NCBI GenBank assembly: GCA_011109175.1
Contig: RDEW01000014.1
Coordinates: forward strand, 258,042-322,041
Direction of reading: 5' to 3'
Origin: Dicyema japonicum
Lineage: Eukaryota > Dicyemida > Rhombozoa > Dicyemidae
DNA: 64,000 nt
Positions within the stretch are counted from its first letter, which is position 1, and every line of letters begins with the position of its first letter. Under the pieces are notes generated by a model. That model was not told where the DNA came from. It ran no database searches and worked only from the letters and a program-made list of their open reading frames with translations. Positions 1-10,690 of the stretch are shown one piece after another. A program made the position numbers and the translations under genes.

Positions 1-425
1 AAAATTTTCTAGAAAAATTTGTCACAAAATCAAAAACATCAAAATTTAGAAATTTAAAAAAAATAAAATTAATTTTTAGGTCAGAATTTTGGATTTGTAA
101 AGTTGAAAAAATCACCATAATTATAATGCTTATTTGCCTTAATGGTTGTCGTGACTAATAAAAAGTACTATATATTCTAAGAATAATAAAATAATAGCAT
201 GAGTAATGGGATTATTAGAATTAAAAGGCATTAATGAACCACAACTCTAAACGCTAACTATATACTGAGAATCTAACCCTTACTTTATTTTTTTACTTTA
301 TACTAGTAGTCTACAAAAAAGTAATAAAATCGACTCCAAAATGGATTTACAATAATAAGATAAAATAAAAAAATTAATTTAATATTGTAAAATTAAATTT
401 AATGCGGCATTGTTAGGTGGTATAG
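1..425. other. AT-rich upstream sequence, no gene seen
   Basis: Very AT-rich sequence with no coding pattern I can support on either strand. It lies upstream of the NRBP-like gene and presumably holds its promoter, but no specific element is recognisable. Confidence 0.5.
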
Positions 426-2248
426 ATGCATGAGCCCGTTGAAGAGAAAAAGATAGAAGAGAACGTAGAGGATTCTGAAGAGGATAACGATGTGATTGAG
501 TACAGTCCATGTGGAAGATGGCAAAAAAGGAATGAGGAAATTTCTCAAAAGGAACTATCAGGCATAGACGCCACTTACTTAGCAATGGATCTTGAAGAAG
601 GAGTCGAAGTTGTTTGGAACGAAATTGAGATCTCTGATGGACGAAACGTTGAAAAGGTAAAGGTTTGGCTCTTGGTTCTAATTCGAGGACCAAATAAATA
701 CAGTGTTAATAAATTTGGTGAATCTTACTCACCAATACATAATCAACTTCCATCACTACTGGATTGATGCCGACAGAACTCCTTCAAGGGTTTTTTCCTC
801 TCCGAGAATTTATAGGTTATATTCATCACGGAGTATATGAGGTGCTGGAAGCTCATGCCTTTTCTTAAGAAATCCCAGAAAACGGTCAGATACTCTCTCA
901 AGGTTTATATCTATTTGTCTTAAGCTCAGACATGGAAGCGTTGGTGTGGGCAGATAGTATGTGCGCTCATGTATTTTTCGTTTTAATTTAAGGTTTTTCC
1001 ACCGAAATAACCATATCGATTATTCACGGAAATCTTTCGTGCGACGGAATATTTATGCAGCACAACGGAATCCTCAAAATCTGTGCAGGTCTCTTCTGGT
1101 TTTATTCCTAGTCGCCCCAGACGCCATATACAGGGGAGTCAAAACTAGTCGACTCTCTGTGGACAGACTTCTTTATATTGCCCCTGAATATGCCTCGGGT
1201 CTCGTTTATTTTTACTTTCAGAGTCTGCACCATCACTACAGCCTCTGATATTTATTCCTTTGGGATTTGTGCTTTGAGAGTATAATCTTAGTTCACTTCA
1301 AGCTTTATGTTTGCATTTTGGGACTCCCTGATGACTCCAGTCAGTTCACTCAAAAAGAGAAGCGGGACAAACTGGATAGAATCCATCGAAGACAAAAAAA
1401 TCAGGAATATGATATCAAAATGTCTTATGGAAGACCCAGAAAGTCGTCCTACTTCTCGTGATCTTCTTTTGGACCCGTCTCTAGTTGATATACCCCCGTT
1501 AAAGTTTATTGCTATTGATAAACACGGGAGAATCAGTTTGATCTGTGTATTATTTAGACAACAATCAAGTCTCTCCCAGTAATCATTACAAATCACTCAA
1601 CATTTCTGCAGATCGGACATTTGCCTTGGTGGGCACTGCTAGACAGCCTTGGCTGTTTATGTTTGCTTTCATACTTGTAGATATTCTCAGTTAAATAAGC
1701 CAGCCTTCGGGGAACTTGTAGACACTCTGAGGTTTTCCAAATTTTGAGTTTGTAGGAGCGGGAAATTCCCTTTGTTATGCTCGGATGTGTTCTCCCAATC
1801 TTTGGATGACAGCAAAACTCAAATCGTAGATAGTGCGTCCCTATCTGGAGAGAGCCATGTACAGTTATCTTCACTAATCGGTGGTGGTGAAAATACGTCA
1901 CAGGGATCTCAAAATGAGAGAGAGGTTGTCCTTCAATCCAGTCCCTTGGAGGAGACCAGACTGGCCCTGTCAATCGAATGTTCAATCAAAGAGTCAACTG
2001 AAGTCAGCGATTTACACTCAGTTGATGGACTTATGACTTTAGTTGTCACTTTTGATAAAGTTTGCTGATAAAACCAACCGACAACTAAGCTGTGAGATTT
2101 CTTCTGGTGAAACTGCCGACAGTTTGACTCGAGAACTTCTGAGTTATTGTTTGATAAACGAGGTGATGTAATGCATATTCAGGCTGATTTTGACAACGTG
2201 GAGAGTGCAATCAATGGGTGCATCATTCAAATGTTTGAAGTTGAATAA
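426..2248 (+). CDS. NRBP: NRBP-like pseudokinase (nuclear receptor-binding protein), spliced
   Basis: Homolog of animal NRBP1/2, a catalytically inactive kinase-fold adaptor acting in vesicle traffic and in protein-turnover complexes. The N-terminus carries the family block ESPCGRWQKR, then SxYLAMDxEEGVEVVWNE. Further exons give VIFITEYM, WKRWCGQIV, IIHGNLSCD (HGN replaces the catalytic HRD), VAPDAI in place of DFG, TTASDIYSFG and a C-lobe ending in RPTSRDLLLDPSL. The C-terminal NRBP block (DKTNRQLSCE, then ADFDNVESAI) closes the protein at the TAA at 2246-2248. Introns fitting the homology lie at 663-687, 790-815, 903-929, 971-992, 1089-1111, 1199-1223, 2021-2042 and 2163-2182 (20-27 nt). 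The junctions near 1018, 1280-1306 and 1583-1770 are unresolved, with a one-base frame discrepancy near 1018. The start ATG at 426 is the first in frame. The identification is firm; the exact model is not. Confidence 0.9.
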
Positions 2249-2358
2249 TTTTATATTTCTTTGTTGCATTAATTTTATTACTATTTTTTTGATAAGCAAT
2301 CTTTTTATCGTTTTGATTGATAAGCAGGATTTCCGCATTTAAACGTCATAGCTTGTTG

Positions 2359-2584
2359 ATGGGAGCTGTTTTACAAAAGTCTGTCAGTGGTTTGTAATTT
2401 TGCTAGCATGTTAGACCGGTCTGAAGGAGGTAAACGTCGCACCATGTTATCCAGGGATTTGTTCCGTTAGTGAGTTTTGATAATTCTAGTCTTTAATAAC
2501 AAAGATTGTAAGCCAGTTGGTGAAATGACAAAATTGCTAAATTCTGTGGATAGGCATAAGATAACTAAACAACTTAGTATATAG
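2359..2584 (+). CDS. Small spliced gene of unknown function
   Basis: Three short open segments join in one frame when two typical tiny introns are removed (2379-2406, 28 nt, and 2466-2489, 24 nt, both GT...AG). The result is a basic protein of about 57 residues beginning MGAVLQNMLDRSEGGKRR and ending ITKQLSI at the TAG at 2582-2584. I recognise no family. It lies 110 bp downstream of the NRBP stop on the same strand. It could be the 3' part of a larger gene whose upstream exons I cannot see, or chance open frame. Confidence 0.4.
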
Positions 2585-3150
2585 ATTAAATTTGAGATTT
2601 TTATTATTTTAAATTTACTTAATTATTTTTCTTAATTTTTTTTGTGCTGAAAAAGTTCCTAATCTTTGATGTGGAAAAACTATGAGAGTTACATTTCGAG
2701 CCTTTGTGCGCAGTTGGTGATACTAGAATGATGTCAATAAAACTAAAACCATTTAAATCAATATTTTCATCATACAGATTGTAAAGTACAACAACAACTG
2801 TACTTGACGGAACAGTGGTCACTTGAAAGAAACGACTGCCACCAAACGCTCTGGAAATCTTTATTCTTCTAAACGATGCGGGGTTCCCGTTTTACCATAC
2901 AGTTCTTCGTCTATCACGAACTTGTGTGACCTCAAGGAAAGAACATCAAATGACGGATCTGGTGGGACTTGTAGTTATCTAGTTCTGGACTTTACTTGTG
3001 GTCTATCAAAATAAATTCACTCATTAGTTCTGAATATGCACCTTAATTAGGAAAAAAGTTAATTTTAGAAACGAAGGCTCAGTTTCATAACTGTCAGACA
3101 AAATCATGATAATTTCGGGTTTAATCTTGCTGCTATGGAAAAATATTTCT
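2585..3150. other. Unassigned stretch with two competing short ORFs
   Basis: Two opposing open frames face each other here, 2619-2822 on the minus strand and 2823-3014 on the plus strand. Neither matches a family I know, and neither could be extended convincingly through short introns. The sequence runs into LINE-derived sequence at about 3150. Confidence 0.35.
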
Positions 3151-4445
3151 ATCAGGCAGGCTGCTGGGATGGTAGTGGGTAATCGCCCAAGGAAATTCAA
3201 GAACTTTTGACAAAGAAATAGAAGAACTGTCAAAAAACCAAAGGAAACTCCGACTCTTAATCGAGTCGTCAAACTCGACAAGCCTCACTGACTCTCTAAA
3301 AAGAGAACGCAACAGAATCAAATACAAAATAAAGAGAAGAGTGAGGGAACTAGGCCTGCATACACTGGATAACTTGACAAAAGACGCTTAACGGTACAAT
3401 CACGGTGAAAGAATGTTTGCTGCGGTTAAACAATTATCCCGCAACACCAGACCGGAAAGAATCACAGTTCTTGATGATACAGGAAAAGTAATGATCAACG
3501 GCCAGGAACCAAGTCAAAGTGGATTTAGACCTGGAAGGTCGACGGCAGACGTTGTATGGAGACACAGATGGATGTGTGCAATGCACCAGAAACACAAAGA
3601 AGATATCTCAATCCTTGGAATTGACTTATCCCGTGCTTTCAACACTATCAATCGCAAAAAGCTAATGCACGTACTGGAGAGTTTTCTAGACGAGGATGTA
3701 TTACGTATGATCAGATTTTTACTCTCCAACACATCGCTATCAGTGCGCGTGGGAAATTACAACTCAATAAGATTTAAAAACCGACACCGGCGCACCACAG
3801 GGAGACTCGTTATCCCCGGTCCTATTCATCATATACCTGGAGGTAGCTCTAAGACCTCTCCAGAAAAAGAATTGTTTCACTAACGTGATGGAAGTAATCT
3901 ACGCCGATGATGTTGATTTCGTCTGCCGGGATATGATGGAAACTATACTAAAAGTGATCCCTCTCCTTTATTGAACCAATTCTACTTCATAACGCGGGGA
4001 CCTAGGGCCTAATCACCAAAGAACTGGAGAACATCAACTCTTTCCACAGAAAACAACTACCACTTCTCATGGGAATCTACTTGTAAAAACGGATGACCAA
4101 CTACGAGCTCTACAGAATCACTCAAACAACACAGATTGGGAATAAAGTGACTTCGGCGATATCCTTAGAGCTTCGGGAATGGCACCGGCCAATCAGGCCA
4201 TGGAATCATACTTTTCTATATTAAAAAAAGCAACGTCTTGAGAGGTCGACAAAGAACTCACTTGTATAGGAAAAAAGCTGAAAACAGAAGAGGATCTGGA
4301 TGATCTGAGCAGCTGCGAGCAACAGGGGAGGATGGAAACGACTTACAGCGCGCATCCAGAGATGCATGGCAAAAGTGGAATCTCAAATTAGTTAACTTTT
4401 CTGGCTCCGGGGACATTGAAAATACTCCTAGAATCGTCTATTTTA
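3150..4445 (+). mobile_element. Non-LTR retrotransposon remnant (LINE-A), reverse transcriptase part
   Basis: The pre-RT helix region (about 3180-3390) is followed by RT motifs: ILGIDLSRAFNTIN (box A with Asp), then GAPQGDSLSPVLFIIYLE in a shifted frame near 3790-3840, then YADDVDFVCR near 3900. The C-terminal part (about 4220-4380) carries the block IGKKLKTEEDLDDL. The copy is frameshifted, carries stops and ends in a (TAA)n tail at about 4441-4460. Related copies lie at 9890-10690 (minus) and 33475-34490. Confidence 0.85.
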
Positions 4446-4679
4446 ATAATAATAATAATAAATGCCTTTCAGATCCGAGTGATAAATTTAAGAATCAAAC
4501 GATCTTTAGATTCAATTTCTACTAAAAGTGGATATATGTTATTTCAACTTAAAATCTCTAATATTTTTATTTGTGAAAGTTTGCGGTTTTGAATAGAAAA
4601 ATAAATGCATGACCACAATTATTAATTTCTACCTGAAATTTTCTAAAGCAGAATAGACGATTTTAGGAGTATTTTCAAT
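4417..4679. repeat. Inverted repeat pair, MITE-like
   Basis: The sequence ATTGAAAATACTCCTA at 4417 onward, continuing to GAATCGTCTATT, recurs as its reverse complement at about 4650-4679 with one mismatch over about 28 bp. The two arms are separated by about 200 bp of AT-rich DNA. No matching target duplication was found. The left arm overlaps the 3' end of the LINE-A copy. Confidence 0.45.
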
Positions 4680-4699
4680 TAAAGGGACTCAAGGATGCC

Positions 4700-5130
4700 A
4701 TTTTAGAAAATACATTAAATATCATGTCGTTCGAGAAGAGGAAGTCATGTCATTCTTTAGCGGGAGAGTTTTCATAATAGAAAATCTTCACTAGTGGATG
4801 TCGAAAGTAACTTTTTTAAGTGTTTTGTAGTAACTTTTTCTTAGTCTTTAATTAATGATCTTTGCAAAAGAGGGCTTACAGATTAACGGAACGTTGGATT
4901 TGTGAAGATCACCTAACCGGACCAACATTTCTGGAGGTTCTCATGAGAATAGACTCCAGATCACGGGAATGTGGCCCTGAAAATCAGTCAGCCGTCCAGT
5001 ACGTTCATGCGTGGGCACGAGGAAAGAACACTGAGCAAAGATGAGGTCGCTGTTGAAATGCGTCGGGATCACGTGATAATTAGATTGGTTTTACCATGGT
5101 CTTGGGTAGTTAAATAAAATAAAAATTAAT
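4700..5130 (+). repeat. Dispersed repeat fragments (family B piece, then a SINE-A-type tail)
   Basis: 4725-4830 matches parts of the repeats at 7300-7390 and 53024-53100 (shared AAAATCTTCAC... and GAAAGTAAC words). From about 4855 a different unit runs to a tail reading GGGATCACGTGATAATTAG and TACCATGGTCTTGGGT, followed by an A/T-rich end. That tail recurs at 53755-53820. No coding function. Confidence 0.55.
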
Positions 5131-5238
5131 GATCTTTGAATTTTAAAGTAAATAAAATTTTCTGTTTTTCTATTTAATCATCAGTCCTATTCTAATTGGT
5201 TGATGCGGTGACGTGCTTCTGTTTTCCCAGGAAAAATT

Positions 5239-5640
5239 ATGTCTTTATCATGCTTAGATTCCAACTCCTTACAACGTTGTGGCCTCTCATCTCTATTCAA
5301 GAGGGAACAACTATCTGAAGATCTATCACGTTACAAAATTGACATCTGCTGCTTAAAAGAGACAAAGAATGCCCTTGGATACGAAGGAACCTTTGGAAAC
5401 TACCGGATTATCTTACTCCTATCAGACAATCGTCATGACCCCGTAATAAAAGAATTGTCGGAACAGCAGAAGGAAACACGTTCGAAACTGGGAAGTTCAA
5501 ATTCGAATAAGAGTGCATCAAAGAGTAAACGTAATCAAATATCACATTTGATAAGAAAACGATCGAATGACCTCTGGCACAAATATTTGGACGATAAAGC
5601 GACTGAAATTGAAAACTGTCAGTATGGAAGACGAATGTGA
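5239..5640 (+). mobile_element. LINE endonuclease/pre-RT fragment
   Basis: The open frame begins like the start of an apurinic-type LINE endonuclease domain: SRYKIDICCLKETK holds the conserved Glu-Thr active-site block. It switches near residue 75 to a lysine-rich pre-RT region (RNQISHLIRKRSNDLW). The endonuclease middle is missing, so this is an internally deleted copy. Confidence 0.65.
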
Positions 5641-5699
5641 GCGAGGATGGCTAGGAGGATAGCTGTAAAGCATGGCTCAAGCGAAACTCTTTAGGACTA

Positions 5700-5960
5700 T
5701 GCGAAGGTCCTACCCAAGGATTTTTTGTTTGTTCCACTCGCCGTTGAGACGTCTGGTTCCCTTGCGCCTGCGACGCTAGAATTCTTGAGTCGTCTAAAGA
5801 ATTGGATTGCTACACGAACAGGAGACACTCATGAGCGCTGCTGGTTATTTGATCAAATATCGCTCGCCATCCTGAGAGGAAATAGCCACGCAGTCAAAGC
5901 AGCCGCGTTTACTCTCTTTTCTATCCTTAATAAAAAGTTAATTTATTTTTTTTAAAAACT
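5700..5960 (+). mobile_element. 3' end of an LDD-type LINE (C-terminus of ORF2)
   Basis: Encodes the conserved C-terminal block of the LDD family: FVPLAVETSG, then a Gly/Arg-rich stretch and QISLAILRGNSHAVKAAA. The same block is found at 25400-25480, 28254-28442, 44190-44330 (plus) and 25560-25638, 44400-44500 (minus). This is a 5'-truncated fragment. Confidence 0.75.
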
Positions 5961-6640
5961 AACCAACTAAATATTCCTATTCAGATTATTTCATTAAAAA
6001 CAAAGATAATCGACAAAATCTAATGCTGGATTTTCAGGATGAAAATGGTGAGTGATAAGGGGAACCGGGATCACATAATTTGTTTGGTCGCTATTATCTT
6101 CTTTCTCGGTGTTTTCTGGGGTCATCTAAACGAATTGGACTTTTAAACTGATCAATCTTGAAATGCCTTATAGTTCACAAACGAATCCTACAAATGAGAT
6201 GCAGTAAAAGAATATTTAGAAACTTAAAAATACATGTACTTTTAGACGTTGCTCGGAGGGGGAAATGATGCTGTAGATTTAGGTTTGGCGACCCTTGCTA
6301 TCAATTTTATAAAATAGTGATTCTGTGTATGTGTACATGTCTTTCCGCTGCAGTGAACTTTTCGCAGAGGAAAATCATCTAAATACGATCTCTAATAACT
6401 CAATTTTTGATAAAGCCAATAATCACCACGGTATTAACTAATTGTGAGGGAAAAGAACATGATGCCGATGCCCTTGGTGATACTAATCCGACAGAATAAC
6501 GGAAAAGGCCTGATCCAACGTGATCAGGAGAAAACGCGACCCCAACGTAGGATCGAGGGAAAAGTATCAAATCAAGCTGATAGTTTGGGTTAAATTTGCC
6601 CGGATCGCTTAGATTGTGTTTTCGGTTTAACTGTTTCTTG
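5960..6640. other. Non-coding stretch with one SINE-tail fragment
   Basis: No supported gene. 6055-6125 resembles the SINE-A tail (GGGATCACATAATT..., then CTCGGTGTTT). The remainder, including 6440-6600, matches nothing I recognise. Confidence 0.4.
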
Positions 6641-7010
6641 GAATAAAGATTTTATTTGATTTGGGGCCATCATGCGATCCCAGCCTCTCTTAGTATCGAC
6701 TTCATCATTTCCCGATGTTTCTCTCCGGAACCGACACATTCCTTGTATGTCCGTTTATTGGGCAATTTTTCACATTGGACGTATGTGCCACCCATATGGC
6801 TAAGTTGGTCAAAAATTATTTTCCTTCCTCCGATGGCGTCATTGATCCACGTAACTGTGGAGACCCCTGACCGGCATTAAGAGGATCCAACTATTCTTTC
6901 TTTGAGAGACAATATCGTTACCTGGAGACAAGTTCTGGAAAGAGTCAGGATCAAGGAGTTAGTTAGTTTGGTTACCCTTGGTCTTGGAATAATTCTTCCC
7001 CATACGGTTA
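6640..7010 (+). repeat. SINE-A copy
   Basis: Contains the family words GGCGTCATTGATCCACG, TGACCGGCATTAAGAGGATCC, GACAATATCGTTACCTGGAG and GTCAGGATCAAGGAGTTAG, ending GGTTACCCTTGGTCTTGGAATAA. The same order of words is seen at 35500-35915, 55346-55590 and 58495-58775 (minus). Confidence 0.7.
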
Positions 7011-7059
7011 TATAAATGATGGTTGGCGGGGTTATTTTGGTATACAGAGGACCTAGTGC

Positions 7060-7400
7060 TAATTGAACGATCGTTTGAATTTGGAAAGTAATCTAATTTA
7101 ATTTATAGGCTTACAATCTTTGGTAAGCCCAGCACAAAACAGTCACAACTAATTATTCCAAAAAAGGAATCCAAGGGAGAACGTCTGTTTGTGCCGACCA
7201 AATCCATCCTCCAATAACCCATTACAGACTTAAGCTTCCGATAAGAGTTGGAGAAGTAGGTCCACCCTCTCCCATTTTCTTCGCAAGTCCTACAGTCTCA
7301 GACATCACTTCATTCTTTAGTGGAAAAGTTTTCATAATGGGAAATCTTCACCATTTGATTTTGAAAGTAACGTTTTTACAAGTTCAATTTTCAAAAACAG
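7060..7400 (-). repeat. Dispersed repeat family B
   Basis: Shares a long collinear match with 52836-53110 (TTACAATCTTTGGTAAGC, AGGAGAACGTCTG, TCCACCCTCTCCCATTTTC). In reverse complement the 52836 copy ends in the same GGGGTTAATAAATAAA tail as SINE-A, so family B probably shares that 3' tail and reads on the minus strand. Confidence 0.6.
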
Positions 7401-7522
7401 TTGGGGTAATTTTTAAAATGAATTTTGAATAAATATTTTTAAATAATAAATAAATATTTATCATTACTTTTCTCATATTTTAAAGTTAAACATTTTTATC
7501 ATATTGTGTATAGACTAACGGA

Positions 7523-9237
7523 ATGGATTGTTGCAGGTCAAATAATTGTTCTTACGAGGTTTGTAATTTCGCTAAAATTAGAATCCAGGATGTACAACGG
7601 CTGCACCCAACACGTGAATATATTTCCTGTGAAAACTTCCAAATTTACCACAAGGAATCTAACCTCCACCACAACAATCCAGTAAATTGATTAACATAGC
7701 AGAATGCCCATTCCCAGGAGGTTTCCCGCTCTATTGAAAACTCTGCTGCTATTTTTGTCAATGATTCTGTAATTAATTTTCTTACTTCAAGAAAGCCTGG
7801 ATTTCTAGCAACTTTGAAGTCTCCAAGGGGAAGACAATTCCCCGATGTTACATGTACTTCGCCTACCAGAACTACTGCTTTTTCTGCGGGAAGACTCCCA
7901 TCAATCAAGCCAGCTTTGGCAAGCTGGTTCGCAGCATTTTCGGAGACGTGAGGACCAGGAGGCTTGGGACTCGGTTCCTTTTCCCAATTAATGTCTTAGT
8001 GGGAATTCTCGCTACCACTACTGTAATCTCCAACAAAGAGAAGGGACTCTCTTTTTTCGGTGCTTTTATTTATTTACTAGCTAAGCTTCGAATGTGTTAA
8101 AAATTTTCCCTCAAAACTTTCCCTACTGGAAAAATCAACAACCAACATCTTCCAAAGTCTCCACGTGGTGGATTCCAATCCGTCAGTTCAAAAGTTTGTT
8201 TTTATGTATAAGGAACATCTTGAAGTTTGTTTTTGTCAATTTATACAGGAATGCTTGAACTTTATCACAACCAGCCAATTCGACCAAGTCTTCAACCTGT
8301 GGAAGGCTTTCTGGTTAGGCTTGTACACGGATGATACAAAGTAGCACTTTGTCACGTAATCTCAGACTCGACGTCCTCAATTTAAGACCATTGGTTGATA
8401 TGGAGTTCATCTTGTCCTTCATTTTTCAAGCAGACTGCAAATTCTTCCAATACTTGCTAGATACTCTGATTCCCGCGCTTTTGACTCCAAGTTGGACTTC
8501 TTCTTTACTTGTAGATTCAAAAAGCAGAGATTATTTGAAATTTGTCTCCCAGATGAAAGAAGAGGTCGAACATGTGACTAGTCTTCTTCAAAATGATCGT
8601 CTTTCATTGATCAAAGTAGTTTACCTTAATTTTTGTGGTCCTCCGTAGTATCAGTTTTTACGGATCTCTTTAAACCCGGGTAAATGTGAATATCTTCGCT
8701 AGTAGTGCGGTTGAACTGGTCAAAGTTGGAGTTCATATGGAAATCATGAAGGAGGCTTTTAACTCCATCGATTTGGATTTTGTGGAAGTTGATAAAATTT
8801 ATATTTTGAGGATCAACTGACTTGGGTGAGTAGTTGTGGAAAGAAGCACATTTCTACAATCAGGGGTTTTGTTGCTTCTGGCCTGGGGTTTTTTTTGAAC
8901 AAGAAAAGTGGGCGATGTGGATGGATGAAATGGTGGAGTTTTATTGGGAAAATTTGGGGGACTCTTGCCAAATTGTGATTTCGGACTTTGCTCATTTTTT
9001 GTGAGATCTTGTGATTTATTAAGATCTCTGGTTTATCGGGAGATTACACTGAGGCATTCTTCAGTCTTGTGGAGTTTTCACATTTTCAGCTGTTTGTTAC
9101 AGGATCACTTATATTGGGCATTTAAGACAAGGATGGGAATGCGTTTGACTGAATTAACTGTTAAAAGGATTTCCTCACAATGTGGAATTGAAGATTTGGC
9201 GGGAATTTTTGATAATCCTCTTGTGGTTAATAGATAG
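7523..9237 (+). CDS. RFX: RFX-family transcription factor, spliced
   Basis: The winged-helix RFX DNA-binding domain is plain: SKGKTIPRCYMYFAYQNYC, then NQASFGKLVRSIFGDVRTRR, then LGTR and GNSRYHYC after an intron. Later exons match the RFX extended dimerisation regions: MYKEHLEECLNF...FNLWKAFW, FFQYLLDTLIP, AVELVKVGVHMEIMKEAFN, QLTWVSSC and the C-terminal block YREITLRHSSVLWSFHIF. RFX factors bind X-box promoters, often of ciliary genes. Introns fitting homology: 7682-7699 (18 nt), 7769-7791, 7974-7999, 8060-8085, 8225-8248, 8491-8514, one from about 8616 ending in a TAG near 8649, and one just before 8704. The first in-frame ATG is at 7523. One base (G) is missing near 8616 for the frame to hold. 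The junction near 8313-8340 and the exons at 8860-9010 are approximate. Confidence 0.9.
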
Positions 9238-9489
9238 TTTGATTTATTCTTATTTTCACTTTATTTTTTAATTTTATTAATTCTTGTTAGTTGATTTGTC
9301 TCATTGATTAACTTAATTTTTTAGTGCGGAGAATCATATGCCATTATCCAAAAAGGCTAGGTCATTAGATATTGATTTGTTTATGAACAGCGAATTGATC
9401 AAATTATTCTAGAATAGGTATGTCATCAATCAAAAAGTAATATATGATATAATACGCTCCACTGACTCGATTCAATATACCGAAAAACT

Positions 9490-9830
9490 ATTCTTATGTT
9501 GGGCCCTCATATTGGATTAACAGTCAATCCCCTACTCACGGAAGCTACGAATCGTAGTCGCGGATTCGGATTCCTTCGCGTCTGTGAGGAAGATGGAAAC
9601 CCACTTCGCTTGTCCATTTCAAAGACAAAAGAAAAACGATTGGTTAAAAAAGTTCCCCTTCAATCGGATTCTTCTGCAGGAATAAAAGAAGGCTCTTTCG
9701 TAAGGTAGCGGGAATAATGGAAGACCACAGACTTTTGATGGCGCAGTTGATTACGGGACTTGGGATTACCTAACCGTTTGACGTGATCCGGGGGTTCTAA
9801 ATAAATAAATAAACTAGAAAGGTAGTGTAA
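9490..9830 (+). repeat. Dispersed repeat ending in a SINE-type tail
   Basis: The ORF-like stretch 9496-9708 is probably not a gene. Its 3' half (ATTCTTCTGCAGGAATAAAAGAA and onward) recurs at about 22965-23110, and it ends in GACGTGATCCGGGGGTTCTAAATAAATAAATAAA, a tail type shared with the SINE-A family. 9240-9490 holds nothing I can name. Confidence 0.5.
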
Positions 9831-9889
9831 TGTTGGTACTGTTGGTTTCGATTTTCACACTACTGCTTGGTTGAAGATTCTCTATTGCT

Positions 9890-10690
9890 CTTTATTATTA
9901 TTATTATTATTAAAAGCACTTTCATAGAACCAAAGAACGTTACATTAACTAAGGTACCGATTGTGCCACACGTTTCAAAATTTGCTTCACTAGGCGTCTC
10001 CATCGCCCTCTGCTTTGCGCATCTGTCCGTAGATCTTCTAGGTCTTCTGCAGATTTAAGTTTTCTTCCAATTCTATTAAGATCCTTGTTCAGAGCCACAG
10101 GGAGAGTGACTCTTTGTCTTCCTCTGAACGATGATTTGTTCTCATTGTTAAAGTAATTGTCTATTATTATGTTTTCAAGGGCGTTTATGTCCATTCTAAG
10201 CACGTGCCCAAACAGTCTCCATTTTGATTCAATAATGTCGATGCTTATTGGCCTCGATTGTGCCACAGTATAATTTCTTATTTGAAATCTTCTTGAGTCA
10301 ACCTAAGCCCATAAATTGCGTAATTGTTTTCGATGAAATATATCCATTTTCTTGATCTCTAGCTCTGTGACCCTCATGTACCCGAGTTGTACATAAGCAC
10401 CGACTTTATATATGCGTTGTATAATCGTATTCTTAGATTTGTTTTTATTAGTTTTCGTCGACTCCATATCTTCTGCATTTTCTTATACATGGCAGTGACT
10501 GGAACTCTTCTATTATTCTTGCTTTCTTTAATTACTAAGAGATGTTATGAGATCCACATAATTCAGGAGACCCCTAGGGACTGGATGGCATCCAAAAAGG
10601 ATCCCTCTCTTCTCTATTACAATCGAGGGGTTCTTACAATGGCGAATATAGACGGACGTGATGCTTGAAAAAGATGCACCCCAACTCCGA
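9890..10690 (-). mobile_element. LINE-A remnant, ORF2 C-terminus
   Basis: Read on the minus strand: AMYKKMQKIWSRRKLI, then KMDIFHRKQLRNLW, then IIESKWRLFGHVLRMD, RGRQRVTLPVALNKDLNRIG and LKSAEDLEDLRTDAQSRGRW. This is the usual C-terminal order downstream of the RT in such LINEs. The 3' tail is (TAA)n, seen as (TTA)n at 9893-9913. Truncated at the 5' end, with stops in its upstream half. Confidence 0.85.

Noticed and set aside
961-1248. Long plus-strand ORF within the NRBP gene
   Set aside because: It runs out of frame across real NRBP exons and two introns; the kinase motifs are in another frame.
3024-3281. Minus-strand ORF of 85 codons
   Set aside because: Antisense to the LINE-A pre-RT region, which is recognisable on the plus strand.
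4405-4425. SGDIENTP resembling a 2A peptide in the LINE-A tail
   Set aside because: The invariant NPGP core reads NTPR and it lies at the 3' end of the element, where a 2A has no role.
7645-7908. Minus-strand ORF of 87 codons
   Set aside because: It is the shadow of the RFX DNA-binding exons on the plus strand.
9496-9708. Possible basic-protein gene
   Set aside because: Its 3' half recurs at 22965-23110 and ends in a SINE-type tail, so it is repeat DNA.
9893-9913. (TTA)n microsatellite as an independent feature
   Set aside because: It is the 3' tail of the minus-strand LINE-A copy.
10387-10668. Membrane-protein-like plus-strand ORF
   Set aside because: Antisense to the LINE-A C-terminus, which has clear motifs on the minus strand.
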